Positions 15,373-23,576 of a stretch of 40,986 nucleotides of DNA are shown piece by piece (the stretch's first letter is position 1; each line of letters opens with the position of its first letter). The notes under the pieces are model-generated. The model saw only the letters and a list, made by a program, of their open reading frames with translations, was not told where the DNA came from and did not search any database. This DNA is from CAZYWA01 sp964650975 [NCBI: uncultured bacterium]. Its GTDB lineage: Bacteria > JADJOY01. Position numbers and translations under genes: made by a program. The stretch covers positions 1-40,986 of the forward strand of contig CAZYWA010000007.1 in the NCBI GenBank assembly GCA_964650975.1, read 5' to 3'.

Positions 15373-16889
15373 TCGTCGAGGGCCGCACGCTTTCGGGTGC
15401 CGTCACCTGGGACGCCGACGTGGCGATCGTGGGCAGCGGCGCCGGCGGCGCGCCGGTCGCGCACGCACTCGCTCGCGCCGGGAAGAACGTGGTGGTACTG
15501 GAAGCGGGGCCGCAGCTCACCGACGCCGACATGACGCAGCGAGTGCCCGACATGCTCGCGCGCCTCTACTGGGATCGCGGCGCCCGCGTCACGAAAGATG
15601 GCGCCTACACGGTGAGCCAGGGGCGTTGCGTGGGCGGCTCGACGGTCCACTACACCGCATGGGCCATGCGCCCGCCGCGCGCGATCCTCGACCACTGGGC
15701 GTTTCACCTGCGGATCGCCGAGCTCGACGCCGCATCGATCGACCCGCACGTGGAGGAGGTCGAGCGCATGCTCTCGACCCGCCCGGTGGCGCCGCACGAA
15801 GTGAACGAGCACAACCACCTGGTGGCGCGCGGCGCCGACAAGCTCGGGCTGCGCGGCGGATTCGTGCACCACAACCGGGTCGATTGCCTGGGCTGCGGCT
15901 ACTGCCTGCTCGGTTGCGCCTACGACCGGAAGCAGACCATGGCCAACACGTTCCTGCCGTCGGCGCTCGCGGCCGGCGCGCGGCTGGTGTCGGACGCGCA
16001 CGTCGAGCGCGTGCTTACTCGCGGTGCACAGGTCGAAGGACTGCGCGCGCGGTTGCTCGACGGCTCCGGTGCGGCCGTCGGCACGCTGACGGTGAAGGCA
16101 CCCATCGTGGTGCTCGCCGCAGGAACGATCCACTCGCCCGCGCTGCTCATCAAGAGCGGCATCGGCGACGCGTCGGGGCAGGTCGGCCGCAATCTCGTCT
16201 TCCACACCACCACGACGCTCTTCGGTCTCTTCGACGAGGAGGTCGCCGCGCACCGCGGATTCGCGCCGTCCTTCGTGGTCGATCACTTCGTCGATCTCGA
16301 TCGCCATCCCGATCGCGGGTATTTCCTGGTGCCGGCGTTCGCCGCTCCGGCCGCGGTGGCGCCTTTCATCCCGGGCTTCGGCGCCAAGCACGCGGCGGCG
16401 ATGCGCGCCTACACGCGGCTCGCGGGACTTTCCGTGATGCTCCACGACTCGTCACGCGGCCGCGTGACGGTGTCGGCGCGCGGCGCTCCGGTGATCGAGT
16501 ACACGCTCGCGGCGATCGACCGCGGACAGCTCGTCGAGGGCATGATCGCCGCCGGCCGGCTGCTGTTCGCGGCCGGAGCCAAGGAGGTCTACCCGTCGAG
16601 CCCCGGCGGAGTGGCGTTCACGTCTCCCGACCAGCTCGAATCGCTGACCTCCATCGGACGTCTGGAGAACCGGGTAGCGCTCAACACGCCGCATCCGCAA
16701 GGCACTTGCCGGATGGGGGAGACTCGCCAGGATTCGGTGGTCGATCCGTGGGGGCGCACCCACGACGTGGCCGGGCTCTACGTGTCCGACATGAGCGTCT
16801 TCCCGACCTCCGTGGCGGTGCCGCCCTCGATCACCACCGCGGCGCTCGCGCTGCGCACCGCGAAGCACATCCTCGCCGCGACCGCCTGA
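15369..16889 (+). CDS. GMC family oxidoreductase (FAD, gluconate/alcohol dehydrogenase type)
   Basis: A protein of 506 residues. The FAD dinucleotide-binding motif VAIVGSGAGGAPVAHALA begins at residue 18, with VVVLEAG closing it. GRCVGGSTVHYTAWAMRPP is the second FAD contact. CLGCGYCLLGC places Cys173, 176, 179 and 183 in a tight cluster like that of long-chain alcohol oxidases and related bacterial GMC enzymes. The catalytic His is expected at His442 in NTPHPQGTCRMG. In the final motif FPTSVAVPPSITTAALAL the Asn usually found before Pro is Pro, so the second active-site residue is not conserved. It lacks a signal peptide and probably leaves the cell with its Tat-bearing partner. The substrate (sugar acid, sterol or alcohol) is unknown. 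Confidence 0.88.
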   Translation: MIVEGRTLSGAVTWDADVAIVGSGAGGAPVAHALARAGKNVVVLEAGPQLTDADMTQRVPDMLARLYWDRGARVTKDGAYTVSQGRCVGGSTVHYTAWAMRPPRAILDHWAFHLRIAELDAASIDPHVEEVERMLSTRPVAPHEVNEHNHLVARGADKLGLRGGFVHHNRVDCLGCGYCLLGCAYDRKQTMANTFLPSALAAGARLVSDAHVERVLTRGAQVEGLRARLLDGSGAAVGTLTVKAPIVVLAAGTIHSPALLIKSGIGDASGQVGRNLVFHTTTTLFGLFDEEVAAHRGFAPSFVVDHFVDLDRHPDRGYFLVPAFAAPAAVAPFIPGFGAKHAAAMRAYTRLAGLSVMLHDSSRGRVTVSARGAPVIEYTLAAIDRGQLVEGMIAAGRLLFAAGAKEVYPSSPGGVAFTSPDQLESLTSIGRLENRVALNTPHPQGTCRMGETRQDSVVDPWGRTHDVAGLYVSDMSVFPTSVAVPPSITTAALALRTAKHILAATA

Positions 16890-16902
16890 GCCCGGTGCGT
16901 CC

Positions 16903-17328
16903 ATGAGCCTGCTCCCGATCTGGACCGATCCGCTGCCCCGCGGGTACTGGTTCTACAACCTGTCGCTCACGTTCTTCTGGGCGTACGTGACCGCGATGCT
17001 GCTGCTGCGTGCGCAGCGCCTCGGCCCGCGGGTCATGGCTGGCGCGGGCGCCGTCTACGGTGTCGGCCTCGCGCTGGTCGTGGCCCGCTTCGTGATCGAG
17101 ATTCCGCTCTCCGGGCACGCGGTGTGGATGTACTCGCTGGTGGTGCTCGCCGTGCGCCTCGAGCTGGGGCCGTGGGCCGTCGCCGCGGCGCTCGCGCTGA
17201 TCGTCGAAGTGATCGCGTTCAAGACCGCCTGGCACAAGCTTCCCAGCGTCGCATGGGGCTCGCTGGTGGGAGCGCCGTTCGCCACCTTCCTGGCGCTCTT
17301 GCCCGGGGAGGAAACCCGGAGCGCGTGA
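16903..17328 (+). CDS. Small four-helix membrane protein of unknown function
   Basis: A protein of 141 residues, strongly hydrophobic, with about four membrane segments: residues 17-37 (LSLTFFWAYVTAMLLL), 45-66, 74-88 and 90-108, and a further hydrophobic stretch near 115-132. It starts 13 bases after the GMC stop, so it is probably in the same operon. No heme-ligating His pair or other motif is seen. It could anchor or assist the exported dehydrogenase, but this is positional inference only. Confidence 0.7.
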   Translation: MSLLPIWTDPLPRGYWFYNLSLTFFWAYVTAMLLLRAQRLGPRVMAGAGAVYGVGLALVVARFVIEIPLSGHAVWMYSLVVLAVRLELGPWAVAAALALIVEVIAFKTAWHKLPSVAWGSLVGAPFATFLALLPGEETRSA

Positions 17329-17406
17329 GGAGTCCCCTTGCCAGTCGGTTCGTGGACGCTTCTACTCGCCGTCACCCCCGAGCCGACTGCTCGCGTGGAT
17401 CTCGTG

Positions 17407-17518
17407 TGGGCGCCGAGAGGCGCCCGGCGAGCGTAGCGAGCCGACTCGGGGGTGGGGCCCCGAAAAAATCGCACTTTTTTCGGGGCGGGGGGATTGAAAA
17501 GCCCCCCGAAAAAGGAGA
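17407..17518 (+). repeat. Family A three-hairpin repeat, copy A2
   Basis: Stem I: GGGCGCC (17408-17414), loop GAGA, GGCGCCC. Then GGCGAGCGTAGCGAGCCGA and CTCGGGGGTGGGG. Stem II: CCCCGAAAAAA (17458-17468), loop TCGCAC, TTTTTTCGGGG. Stem III: a run of six G (17487-17492) and of six C (17502-17507) with GAA at the centre of the loop. Its end merges into AAAAAGGAGAC, the ribosome site of the GST gene. CACCCCCGAG at 17373-17382 can also pair with CTCGGGGGTG of the element. Confidence 0.9.
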
Positions 17519-17524
17519 CTCGCC

Positions 17525-18136
17525 ATGATCCAGCTCTACTGGGCGCCGCACACCCGCGCCATCCGGCCCCGCTGGCTGCTCGAGGAGATGGAGATTCCTT
17601 ACCAGCTCGAGCGGCTCGACCTGAGCAAGGGCGAGCACAAGACGCCCGAGTACCTGCGGATCCACCCGCTGGGATCCGTGCCGGCGCTGGTCGACGGAGA
17701 CGTGACGATGTTCGAGTCCGCCGCGATCTGCTCCTACCTCGCGGACAAGCATCCCGAGAAACGCATGGCGCCGCCGCTCGGCACACCGGCGCGGGCGCTC
17801 TACGAGCAGTGGCTCTTCTTCGGCATGGCCACGTTCGAGGAGCCGCTGGTCAAGATCTTCCTCCACTCCGCCAAGCTTCCCGAGGCGGACCGCTCGGCTC
17901 GCGCCGAGTCGGAAGCGCGGAAACGCGCCGGCGAGGTGGCCCAGGTGCTCGAGCACGCGATCCGCGACCGGCCCTTTCTCCTGGGCCCGGATTTCAGCGC
18001 CGCCGACGTGATCGTCGGATCCCTCCTGGCCTGGGGGAATTTCATGGGAGTTCTTACGGGTTTTGACCGACTTCAGGAATACGTCGGGAGGCTCGCCGAG
18101 CGTCCCGCGCTGGTCCGCGCCAGCGCCGACGGCTGA
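17525..18136 (+). CDS. Glutathione S-transferase
   Basis: A protein of 203 residues. The N-terminal domain starts MIQLYWAPHTRAIRPRWLLEE; EYLRIHPLGSVPALVDGD carries the cis-Pro glutathione site and TMFESAAICSYLADKH the conserved Glu-Ser pair. The C-terminal domain ends with RPFLLGPDFSAADVIVGSLL, the N-capping box. Cytosolic, probably glutathione-dependent conjugation or isomerisation. The AAAGGAG ribosome site 8 bases before ATG is directly adjoined to the 3' edge of repeat A2, so translation or mRNA stability may be influenced by that structure. Confidence 0.92.
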   Translation: MIQLYWAPHTRAIRPRWLLEEMEIPYQLERLDLSKGEHKTPEYLRIHPLGSVPALVDGDVTMFESAAICSYLADKHPEKRMAPPLGTPARALYEQWLFFGMATFEEPLVKIFLHSAKLPEADRSARAESEARKRAGEVAQVLEHAIRDRPFLLGPDFSAADVIVGSLLAWGNFMGVLTGFDRLQEYVGRLAERPALVRASADG

Positions 18137-18255
18137 GTCTCGCCGCTTGGCACCGGCACTCCCGCGTCGTTGCCGCGCCGGCCGCGCTTGATCGATACTC
18201 GGCCCGAGCGCCACTGCGTCCGCGTCGAACGGGCGCAGCATGCTGGATTTTCCGG

Positions 18256-20163
18256 ATGGTCGACCCATCGTCCGCGGTACACGGCCTGGCCGAGCGCTGG
18301 GTGGCGCACGAGCGCGTCCCGGGCGAGCGCCTGGAAGTCGCGGCGCGCGCCGGTCAGTCGCTGGTCATCGCGCGCCTCAACCTCGCGGTGGTCGGCGCCG
18401 GGGGCGAGGTCGCCTGGCGGCGGGTGCTGGGCGGGCGGTCGGCGATCGCGACCGCGGCCATCGATGCCCAGGGTGGTCACGTCGCGGCGCTCGTCGAGGG
18501 ACAGCGCCTCGAGCTGATGCGGGGCGCGCACGGCGAGAGCATCGTCTCGATCAAGATCCCCGACGGCTGTACCGCGGTCGCGATCGCCGATCGCGGCGAG
18601 CGGCTCGCGGTCGGCGATCGCATGGGCATGCTGCGCTTGATCGACGCCAGCGGTCGCGCCCGCAGCACCATCGACGTCGGCCACCCCATCGATTTCCTGG
18701 CGCTGGCTCCGTCCGGCGAGACCGCGGTCGCCGCGAGCGCCACCGGACACGTGACGCTGGTGGGCGCCAAGCGCAAGCCCGAGCGCACCGCCTACGTCCG
18801 CGCGCAGATCTCGCGGGTGTGGATGGACGCGCGCGGCGAGCGCGCCTTCGTGCTGGCGTCGGGCGAGGGCGTCATGGTGCACCCGTTCCGCACCTCGTCG
18901 ATGACCACGCTGGGGCTCGATCGCGCGGTGCTCGACGCCGACTCGAACCTCGCGGGCGATACCGTGATCCTCCTGGCGCATGACGGCAGCGTCGTGGTCC
19001 TCGACGCGGCCGCGCGGCTCATCTGGAAGGGCGACGCTCCCGAGGGAGCGCAGCGCATCCGCGCCAACCACGACCTGAGCCGGGTGTGGTTCCACGACAA
19101 CGAGGGTGTGCTGCGGATGTACGACCTGTTGCGCGGCACCGAGGGAGCGCGCCGCGCGGCGACCCTCGCGCGCGGACCGCGCCGCGCTTACGCTCACGAA
19201 GTCGATCGCCGCGCGCTGCCCGCGCCGGGCAACTTCGAGCGGGTGCACCTCGACCCCGACCCGGCGACCGGCCGGATCGCGCTGACGCACTCGGACGGGC
19301 TGGTGGTGCTGCTCGCGCAGGGCGGGCGCGAGCTCAAGCGGGTGCGCGTGAGCGGCGCCATGCGCGCGCTGCTCTTCACCGATCGCGGCGGGCTGCTGGT
19401 GGTGGCGAGCGATCGTGGCGTGGCGCTGCTCGATCCGCTGCAGGGCTGGCGCGCCTCGGTGGGGATCGAAGCGCCGGTGGTCGGCGTGGTGCACGGCACG
19501 TCGGCGGTGCTCGCCGCGGGCCAGGACGGAAGCGTGGCACTGCTGCAGAGCGACGGTGCCCACGCGATCGCGAAGCTGGGGGCGCCCGTCACCGCGGTGA
19601 CCGGCACGCGCACGCTGCATGGAAACTTCGGTTTCGCGGCGCTCGCGAGCGGCGAAGTGGTCGGCCTGGGCCCGGATGGGGGGCAGATGTTTCGCATTCC
19701 CGCGGCGTCCGGCGATGCACCCGTGCGGCTCGCGGCGATCGGCGACCGCGTGCTCCTGGGCACGGCTGCGGGGCGGCTCAAGCTGGTGTCGATGCGCGGC
19801 GCGTCGCTCGGCGAGGCGAAGGTCGGGTTGCCGGTGATGAGCGTCAGCGCCATCGGTGACGGCTTCGTGGTGGTCGACAGCCGGGGCGAGATCCATCGCT
19901 GGACCCACACGCTGGATCGCGGCGAAGGCCGCCAGGCTCCCCACGGAACGTTCCGGCCCGCGGTCGGTCCCGAGGGACCCGCGTGCCTCGTGCAGTACGA
20001 CCGCGAGGCGGTGGTGGTTCAGTCGTGGGGACGCCGCGAGCTGGCGCGCTTCGACGTGAACGAGCCGATCGTGGATCTCGCGGCGTCGAGCTTCGAGCGC
20101 TGGGCGCTCCTGACGCCGGGCGTGCTGATCACGCCCGTGCCGCCCCCGGCGCGTCGCGCGTGA
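18256..20163 (+). CDS. Cytosolic beta-propeller (WD40/PQQ-like) protein of unknown function
   Basis: A protein of 635 residues with no signal peptide. It is built almost entirely from repeated four-strand blades with endings such as LAVVGAGGEVAWRRVL, LAVGDRMGMLRLIDASG, VILLAHDGSVVVLDAAARL, AVLAAGQDGSVALLQSDG and VVVDSRGEIHRWTHTLD; two propellers of about seven blades each would fit the length. The pattern D/G-G-x-V-x-L-L-D with aromatic or Arg at the blade end is that of quinoprotein-like or WD40-like propellers. No catalytic or metal residues can be assigned. Its 3' end overlaps the end of the convergent DoxX gene by 35 bases. Confidence 0.78.
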   Translation: MVDPSSAVHGLAERWVAHERVPGERLEVAARAGQSLVIARLNLAVVGAGGEVAWRRVLGGRSAIATAAIDAQGGHVAALVEGQRLELMRGAHGESIVSIKIPDGCTAVAIADRGERLAVGDRMGMLRLIDASGRARSTIDVGHPIDFLALAPSGETAVAASATGHVTLVGAKRKPERTAYVRAQISRVWMDARGERAFVLASGEGVMVHPFRTSSMTTLGLDRAVLDADSNLAGDTVILLAHDGSVVVLDAAARLIWKGDAPEGAQRIRANHDLSRVWFHDNEGVLRMYDLLRGTEGARRAATLARGPRRAYAHEVDRRALPAPGNFERVHLDPDPATGRIALTHSDGLVVLLAQGGRELKRVRVSGAMRALLFTDRGGLLVVASDRGVALLDPLQGWRASVGIEAPVVGVVHGTSAVLAAGQDGSVALLQSDGAHAIAKLGAPVTAVTGTRTLHGNFGFAALASGEVVGLGPDGGQMFRIPAASGDAPVRLAAIGDRVLLGTAAGRLKLVSMRGASLGEAKVGLPVMSVSAIGDGFVVVDSRGEIHRWTHTLDRGEGRQAPHGTFRPAVGPEGPACLVQYDREAVVVQSWGRRELARFDVNEPIVDLAASSFERWALLTPGVLITPVPPPARRA

Positions 20164-20527
20164 ACCACCACGCCCACGCGATGAAGAGCGCCTGAAACGG
20201 CAGCCGTCCCCACGCGGCCGCCGGGTTGGGCGGCATGTCGCCGAACCAGAGGCCGTTCACGGCCATGTTGACGTTGGCGGGAAAGACCGCGACGAAGAGC
20301 GCGATCAGTCCCCACGCGGCCGGCTTGCGGAGCTTCGGCACCAGCAGGCCGATGCCTCCCGCGATCTCGAAGAATCCGCTCACCGCCACCAGCATCCGCG
20401 GCGCGGGCAGGATCTTGGGCACGATCCCGACGAACGGCTCGGGCCGCACGAAGTGCATCGTCCCGGCGCTCACCATGACCAGCGCCAGGAGCAGCAGCGC
20501 CGGATACCACGCGCGCCGCGCGATCAT
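20129..20527 (-). CDS. DoxX family membrane protein
   Basis: A protein of 132 residues with four hydrophobic segments. The motif GTMHFVRPEPFVGIVPKILP followed by LVAVSGFFEIAGGIGLLVPKLRKPAAWGLIALFVAVFPANVNMA is characteristic of DoxX-like inner-membrane proteins. Its function in this setting is unknown. The ATG overlaps the stop of the methyltransferase gene by 4 bases (ATGA), showing one transcript. A longer upstream frame would run through the methyltransferase gene and is rejected. Confidence 0.87.
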   Translation of the reverse strand: MIARRAWYPALLLLALVMVSAGTMHFVRPEPFVGIVPKILPAPRMLVAVSGFFEIAGGIGLLVPKLRKPAAWGLIALFVAVFPANVNMAVNGLWFGDMPPNPAAAWGRLPFQALFIAWAWWFTRDAPGAARA

Positions 20528-21180
20528 CGTCCCGGCCCGGGCTTGACGGCGGACACCACCACGCGGTCGCGGAAGCGGAACACGCACTCGACACCGGTGA
20601 AACCGGCGCCCTCCACCTCGCGGGCGAGCTCGGGGAGGAAGAGCCGCCTGCAGCGATCGCCCGCCTCCGCGGCCGCCCAGGGAGGAGCGAGCGTCTCCAG
20701 CAGGAAGAGCGGCCGGCCGGGCTCGAGCGCCGCGGCGCAATCGCGGAGGCCGCGTCCCAGCCAGGCGAGACCGTCGGCGAGCGAGCCGCCGCGCAGCATG
20801 AGCATCGGCATGAAAACGCTGCCGACGGTCACGAGCATGGCCGGTGCATCGATCGCGACGCGCGGCTCATCGCCGACGCCGCTCCCGATCCCGTCGATCC
20901 GCGCCCCCGGCAGCGCCGCGGCGAGCCGCTGCTTCGCGCGCGCCAGCTTGGGAGCGTTGGGCTCGAGCAACGTGACGCGGCCGAGCGATGGATACGCCTT
21001 GGCGATCTCGAGAGCGAGCTTGCCGGTGCCTGCGCCCACGTCGACGAGATGATCGCTTTCGCCGAGCGGCGGCAGCGCAATCACGAATTCGCGATAGTGC
21101 TCGGGCTCACGCTCCGGACCGGCGGTCCACGTGGTGTCGTGCAGGTCGTACCAATCGGGATCCTCCCACGGCTCGTCCAT
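20524..21180 (-). CDS. Class I SAM-dependent methyltransferase
   Basis: A protein of 218 residues. HLVDVGAGTGKLALEIAKAYP is the SAM-binding motif I and VTLLEPNAPKLARAKQRL the acidic loop after strand 2. Strand 4 (AMLVTVGSVFM) and the C-terminal LAREVEGAGFTGVECVFRFRDRVVVSAVKP complete a Rossmann methyltransferase. The start MDEPWEDPDWYDLHD is preferred; MIGARRRAM 8 codons upstream is possible. The DPDWYDLHDTTW N-terminus is seen in small-molecule methyltransferases. The target is unknown. It is coupled to DoxX. Confidence 0.85.
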   Translation of the reverse strand: MDEPWEDPDWYDLHDTTWTAGPEREPEHYREFVIALPPLGESDHLVDVGAGTGKLALEIAKAYPSLGRVTLLEPNAPKLARAKQRLAAALPGARIDGIGSGVGDEPRVAIDAPAMLVTVGSVFMPMLMLRGGSLADGLAWLGRGLRDCAAALEPGRPLFLLETLAPPWAAAEAGDRCRRLFLPELAREVEGAGFTGVECVFRFRDRVVVSAVKPGPGR

Positions 21181-21628
21181 CGCCCGCCTCCGTGCGCCGA
21201 TCATCGCCACGCCCCGGGCGCGGCGCAACATCTTCCGCCGAGGGCCGGTCGGATCGTCGGCGGCGCCTCGGCTCGAGCGCAACAGCCGGCGCCGCGGAGC
21301 GTCGCCCTCCACAGCACATTCGATGGTCGCGTGGGGAGCCGCGCTTCCCCGCCGCCAGACGGACACGCCACCCAAGCAATCCGTGAGGCCACTGGCGCAC
21401 GAGCCCGACGGCGTGGAAGCACTTGTCGAAAGTGCCCTGGCTCCCTCATTGCGCCGGTAGGTCGGTGCCGAAGCACCGCGCCGCCGGGGCGCGGCGACCG
21501 CGGTGCGCCGACTTGGGGGGGGGGCCCCGGTCTAATACACTGCGTTCGGGGCGGGGGTCTGGAACAGACCCCCAAAGAAGCATCTGCGGTGGCCACCAAG
21601 GGAAGGCACCGATTTCCCTCGAGCCACC
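21181..21628. other. Intergenic region of 448 bases with repeat A3
   Basis: No supported gene on either strand. The only recognisable structure is repeat family A copy A3 (21475-21580). The methyltransferase promoter must lie in its left part. GGGAA/TTCCC arms at about 21600-21618 next to the propeller stop could be a weak transcription end. Confidence 0.6.
21475..21580 (+). repeat. Family A three-hairpin repeat, copy A3 (diverged)
   Basis: Stem I: CCGCGCC (21476-21482), loop GCCGG, GGCGCGG. Stem II is reduced to CCCCG and CGGGG with an unrelated 17-base interior. Stem III: GGGGGTCTG (21553-21561), loop GAA, CAGACCCCC, a perfect 9-base stem although three of its pairs differ from A4. The spacer GGGGGGGGCCCC is kept. 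The interior of stem II has drifted most, and the paired arms the least. Confidence 0.82.
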
Positions 21629-23323
21629 TCAGGTTCCCGAGATGGCATACAGCGCCGGGCTCACGTCGATTCCCTGCCAGATGGGGTCGCTCATCGGGCG
21701 CAGCAGCGGGTCGACGTTGCGGGCGCGCATGTCGCCGAAGCTCAAGACGCCGTTGCCACTCAGCGCCGGGCTCGAGTAACCGACGACGCCCGCCGCGTCG
21801 TACGACCACAGCATCTTGCCCTTCTCGGAGACCGCGAACATCCGCGCACCGCGCAGCACCGGGTAAGCCGGCATGCCGCTCGTATAAGCACCCGAGGCGC
21901 CGGTGTAGATCGTGCCGTTGGCGTCGATGGCCGGATAGACCGCGTTGCCGTAGCCGCCGTAACGGGAAGGATCGAAGAACGGCGAGCCCCAGGACTGCGT
22001 TCCGGTCGAGGGATCGAAGGCGAAGATGCGGCCGCCCGACGGCGATCCCACCGCCGCGAACTCGGAGCTGAAGTTGGTCGAGGCGTAGACGCGCGTGGTG
22101 ACGCCGTTCACCTCGCGCAGCGCGATGCCGCCGGTGCGGTTCGAGCACGGCATGCCGAACCCGGAGGGCAGCGACACGGGGCCCCAGCGCAGGTTGCCCT
22201 TCTTGGCCCCGAAGGCCGAGATGAAGGCACCGTCGCAGCTCGACGATCCGCCGCCGCCCAGGTACACGGTGTTGTCGGTGCCTACCGCGAGCGCCCACGA
22301 TCCGGCGGGCCGCTGCTTGGAGTCGTAGATCGGCACCGACCAGCGCAGCGTGCCGCTCGGATCGAACGCGTAGAGGTTGCCCGGCGCCGTGCAGTTGGCC
22401 GTGGGCCAGCACATCGTGGCCGCGTAGATCGTCTGACCGTCGGGGCTCAAGGCCGGCGCGGCCATGAAGGTGCCCGGCAGCGTCCCGGTGCCCGGGTAGC
22501 GCCACAGCAACGAGCCACTCGCGGCGTCGAGCTTGTAGAGGGCGGTGCTCTCGAGATTGCCCGAGCCTTCCGCGGTGAACGTGCCCACGTAGAGCTCGGT
22601 CGAGTTGCGCAGCAGGAGTCCCGCGACCACCTCGCCTCCCGCTTCGGAGTTGGTGGTGCTCTTGTCGCAATCGTTGACGTCGTTGCAGGTGTGGAAATCC
22701 CACAGCATGAGCCCGGTGTGCGCATCGACCGCGTACACCTTGCCGTCTCCGCGACCCATGTAGAGGACGTTCTCGTCGGGAGAAAGCACCGGCGTTCCCT
22801 CGACCGTGCCGTTCCACCAGCTCATCTCTTCGGTGGTCGATCCGCCGCACTGGGTCGGCGAAGCGCTGAGCGGGTTGTAGTTGTTGCAGTAGGGAACGTG
22901 ATCGAGCGGTTGCGCGGCGAAGGCCGGTGTCAGCTGCGCGCTCGGGCCGAACGTGGGAGTCCACGCAAGCAGGTCGCCGGCGAACTTGTCCCAGCTCTGA
23001 CGATCGGTGGCGCCGTTGTCCTGCACGGTGCCCCAGGTTCCGAAGTACGTGGTGCCCTGCGAGGAAACCGTGGGCGCGATGTTGATCGCACCTCCCTGGT
23101 TCACGCGATTCGACACCACGGACTTGACGGTCGCGGGACCGACGGCCGAGCTCTGCGCCGTGCGGCGAACGTCGTGGCTCTTGGTGGGCCACGAGTCGCC
23201 GGCGAGCGCCTGGTTCGACAGCATGCCGTTCGAGAGCACGGCGGCGATCACGAGCAACGAGACGGCCAGCCCGCGGTGGGCGGCCCGGGTCTCGACGATT
23301 GCGGACTTTCGATGGGACTTCAC
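21629..23323 (-). CDS. Secreted PQQ-like beta-propeller protein
   Basis: A protein of 564 residues. GTG 23323 is chosen because AGGAGG stands 5 bases upstream. The signal peptide spans about residues 1-42 (LAVSLLVIAAVLSNGML, then NQALAGDSWPT). Propeller blades follow with PQQ-type signatures: VLYMGRGDGKVYAVDAHTG, LYKLDAASGSLLWRYPG, NLYAFDPSGTLRWSV, RIFAFDPSTGTQSWGSPFF and MFAVSEKGKMLWSYDAAG. Several Cys pairs (TCNDVNDCDK, CWPTANC) probably form disulfides outside the cytoplasm. There are no quinoprotein dehydrogenase active-site residues or heme motifs, so it is more likely a binding or scaffold protein than an enzyme. Confidence 0.85.
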   Translation of the reverse strand: MKSHRKSAIVETRAAHRGLAVSLLVIAAVLSNGMLSNQALAGDSWPTKSHDVRRTAQSSAVGPATVKSVVSNRVNQGGAINIAPTVSSQGTTYFGTWGTVQDNGATDRQSWDKFAGDLLAWTPTFGPSAQLTPAFAAQPLDHVPYCNNYNPLSASPTQCGGSTTEEMSWWNGTVEGTPVLSPDENVLYMGRGDGKVYAVDAHTGLMLWDFHTCNDVNDCDKSTTNSEAGGEVVAGLLLRNSTELYVGTFTAEGSGNLESTALYKLDAASGSLLWRYPGTGTLPGTFMAAPALSPDGQTIYAATMCWPTANCTAPGNLYAFDPSGTLRWSVPIYDSKQRPAGSWALAVGTDNTVYLGGGGSSSCDGAFISAFGAKKGNLRWGPVSLPSGFGMPCSNRTGGIALREVNGVTTRVYASTNFSSEFAAVGSPSGGRIFAFDPSTGTQSWGSPFFDPSRYGGYGNAVYPAIDANGTIYTGASGAYTSGMPAYPVLRGARMFAVSEKGKMLWSYDAAGVVGYSSPALSGNGVLSFGDMRARNVDPLLRPMSDPIWQGIDVSPALYAISGT

Positions 23324-23576
23324 GGCGACCTCCTGTTTCGCGAGCGCCTGTCGCTCGCGACTCACGGGTCGCGTGTAGGGCAACCGCAGTGCCTAACCGG
23401 CGCGGCGCGCCATGGAGCGGCGCAAATGTCCGGTTACGCGACGGAAACGGGGAGAATCTTGCCGATCGCGCCCGCTCGCGCGCGGGGCGGATCAGGCGGA
23501 ATGCGCGGGCAGCGAGACCTGCGGGCGGAGCGGCGCGGGCAACTTGCCCGGCGCTCGAACCGGGCCAGCGGCGCGA
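23324..23576. promoter_or_regulatory. Leader region of the PQQ-like propeller gene
   Basis: 253 bases without a gene. On the minus strand a perfect 8-base hairpin, CGCGAGCG (23352-23359) and CGCTCGCG (23339-23346) around ACAGG, lies 5 bases before the AGGAGG ribosome site (23329-23334). It could modulate translation. No promoter can be named with confidence. Confidence 0.45.

Noticed and set aside
17458-17510. Family A stems II and III as ordinary rho-independent terminators
   Set aside because: No T-tract follows the G/C stems in the gene direction, copies occur in both orientations, and A1 lies inside a coding sequence.
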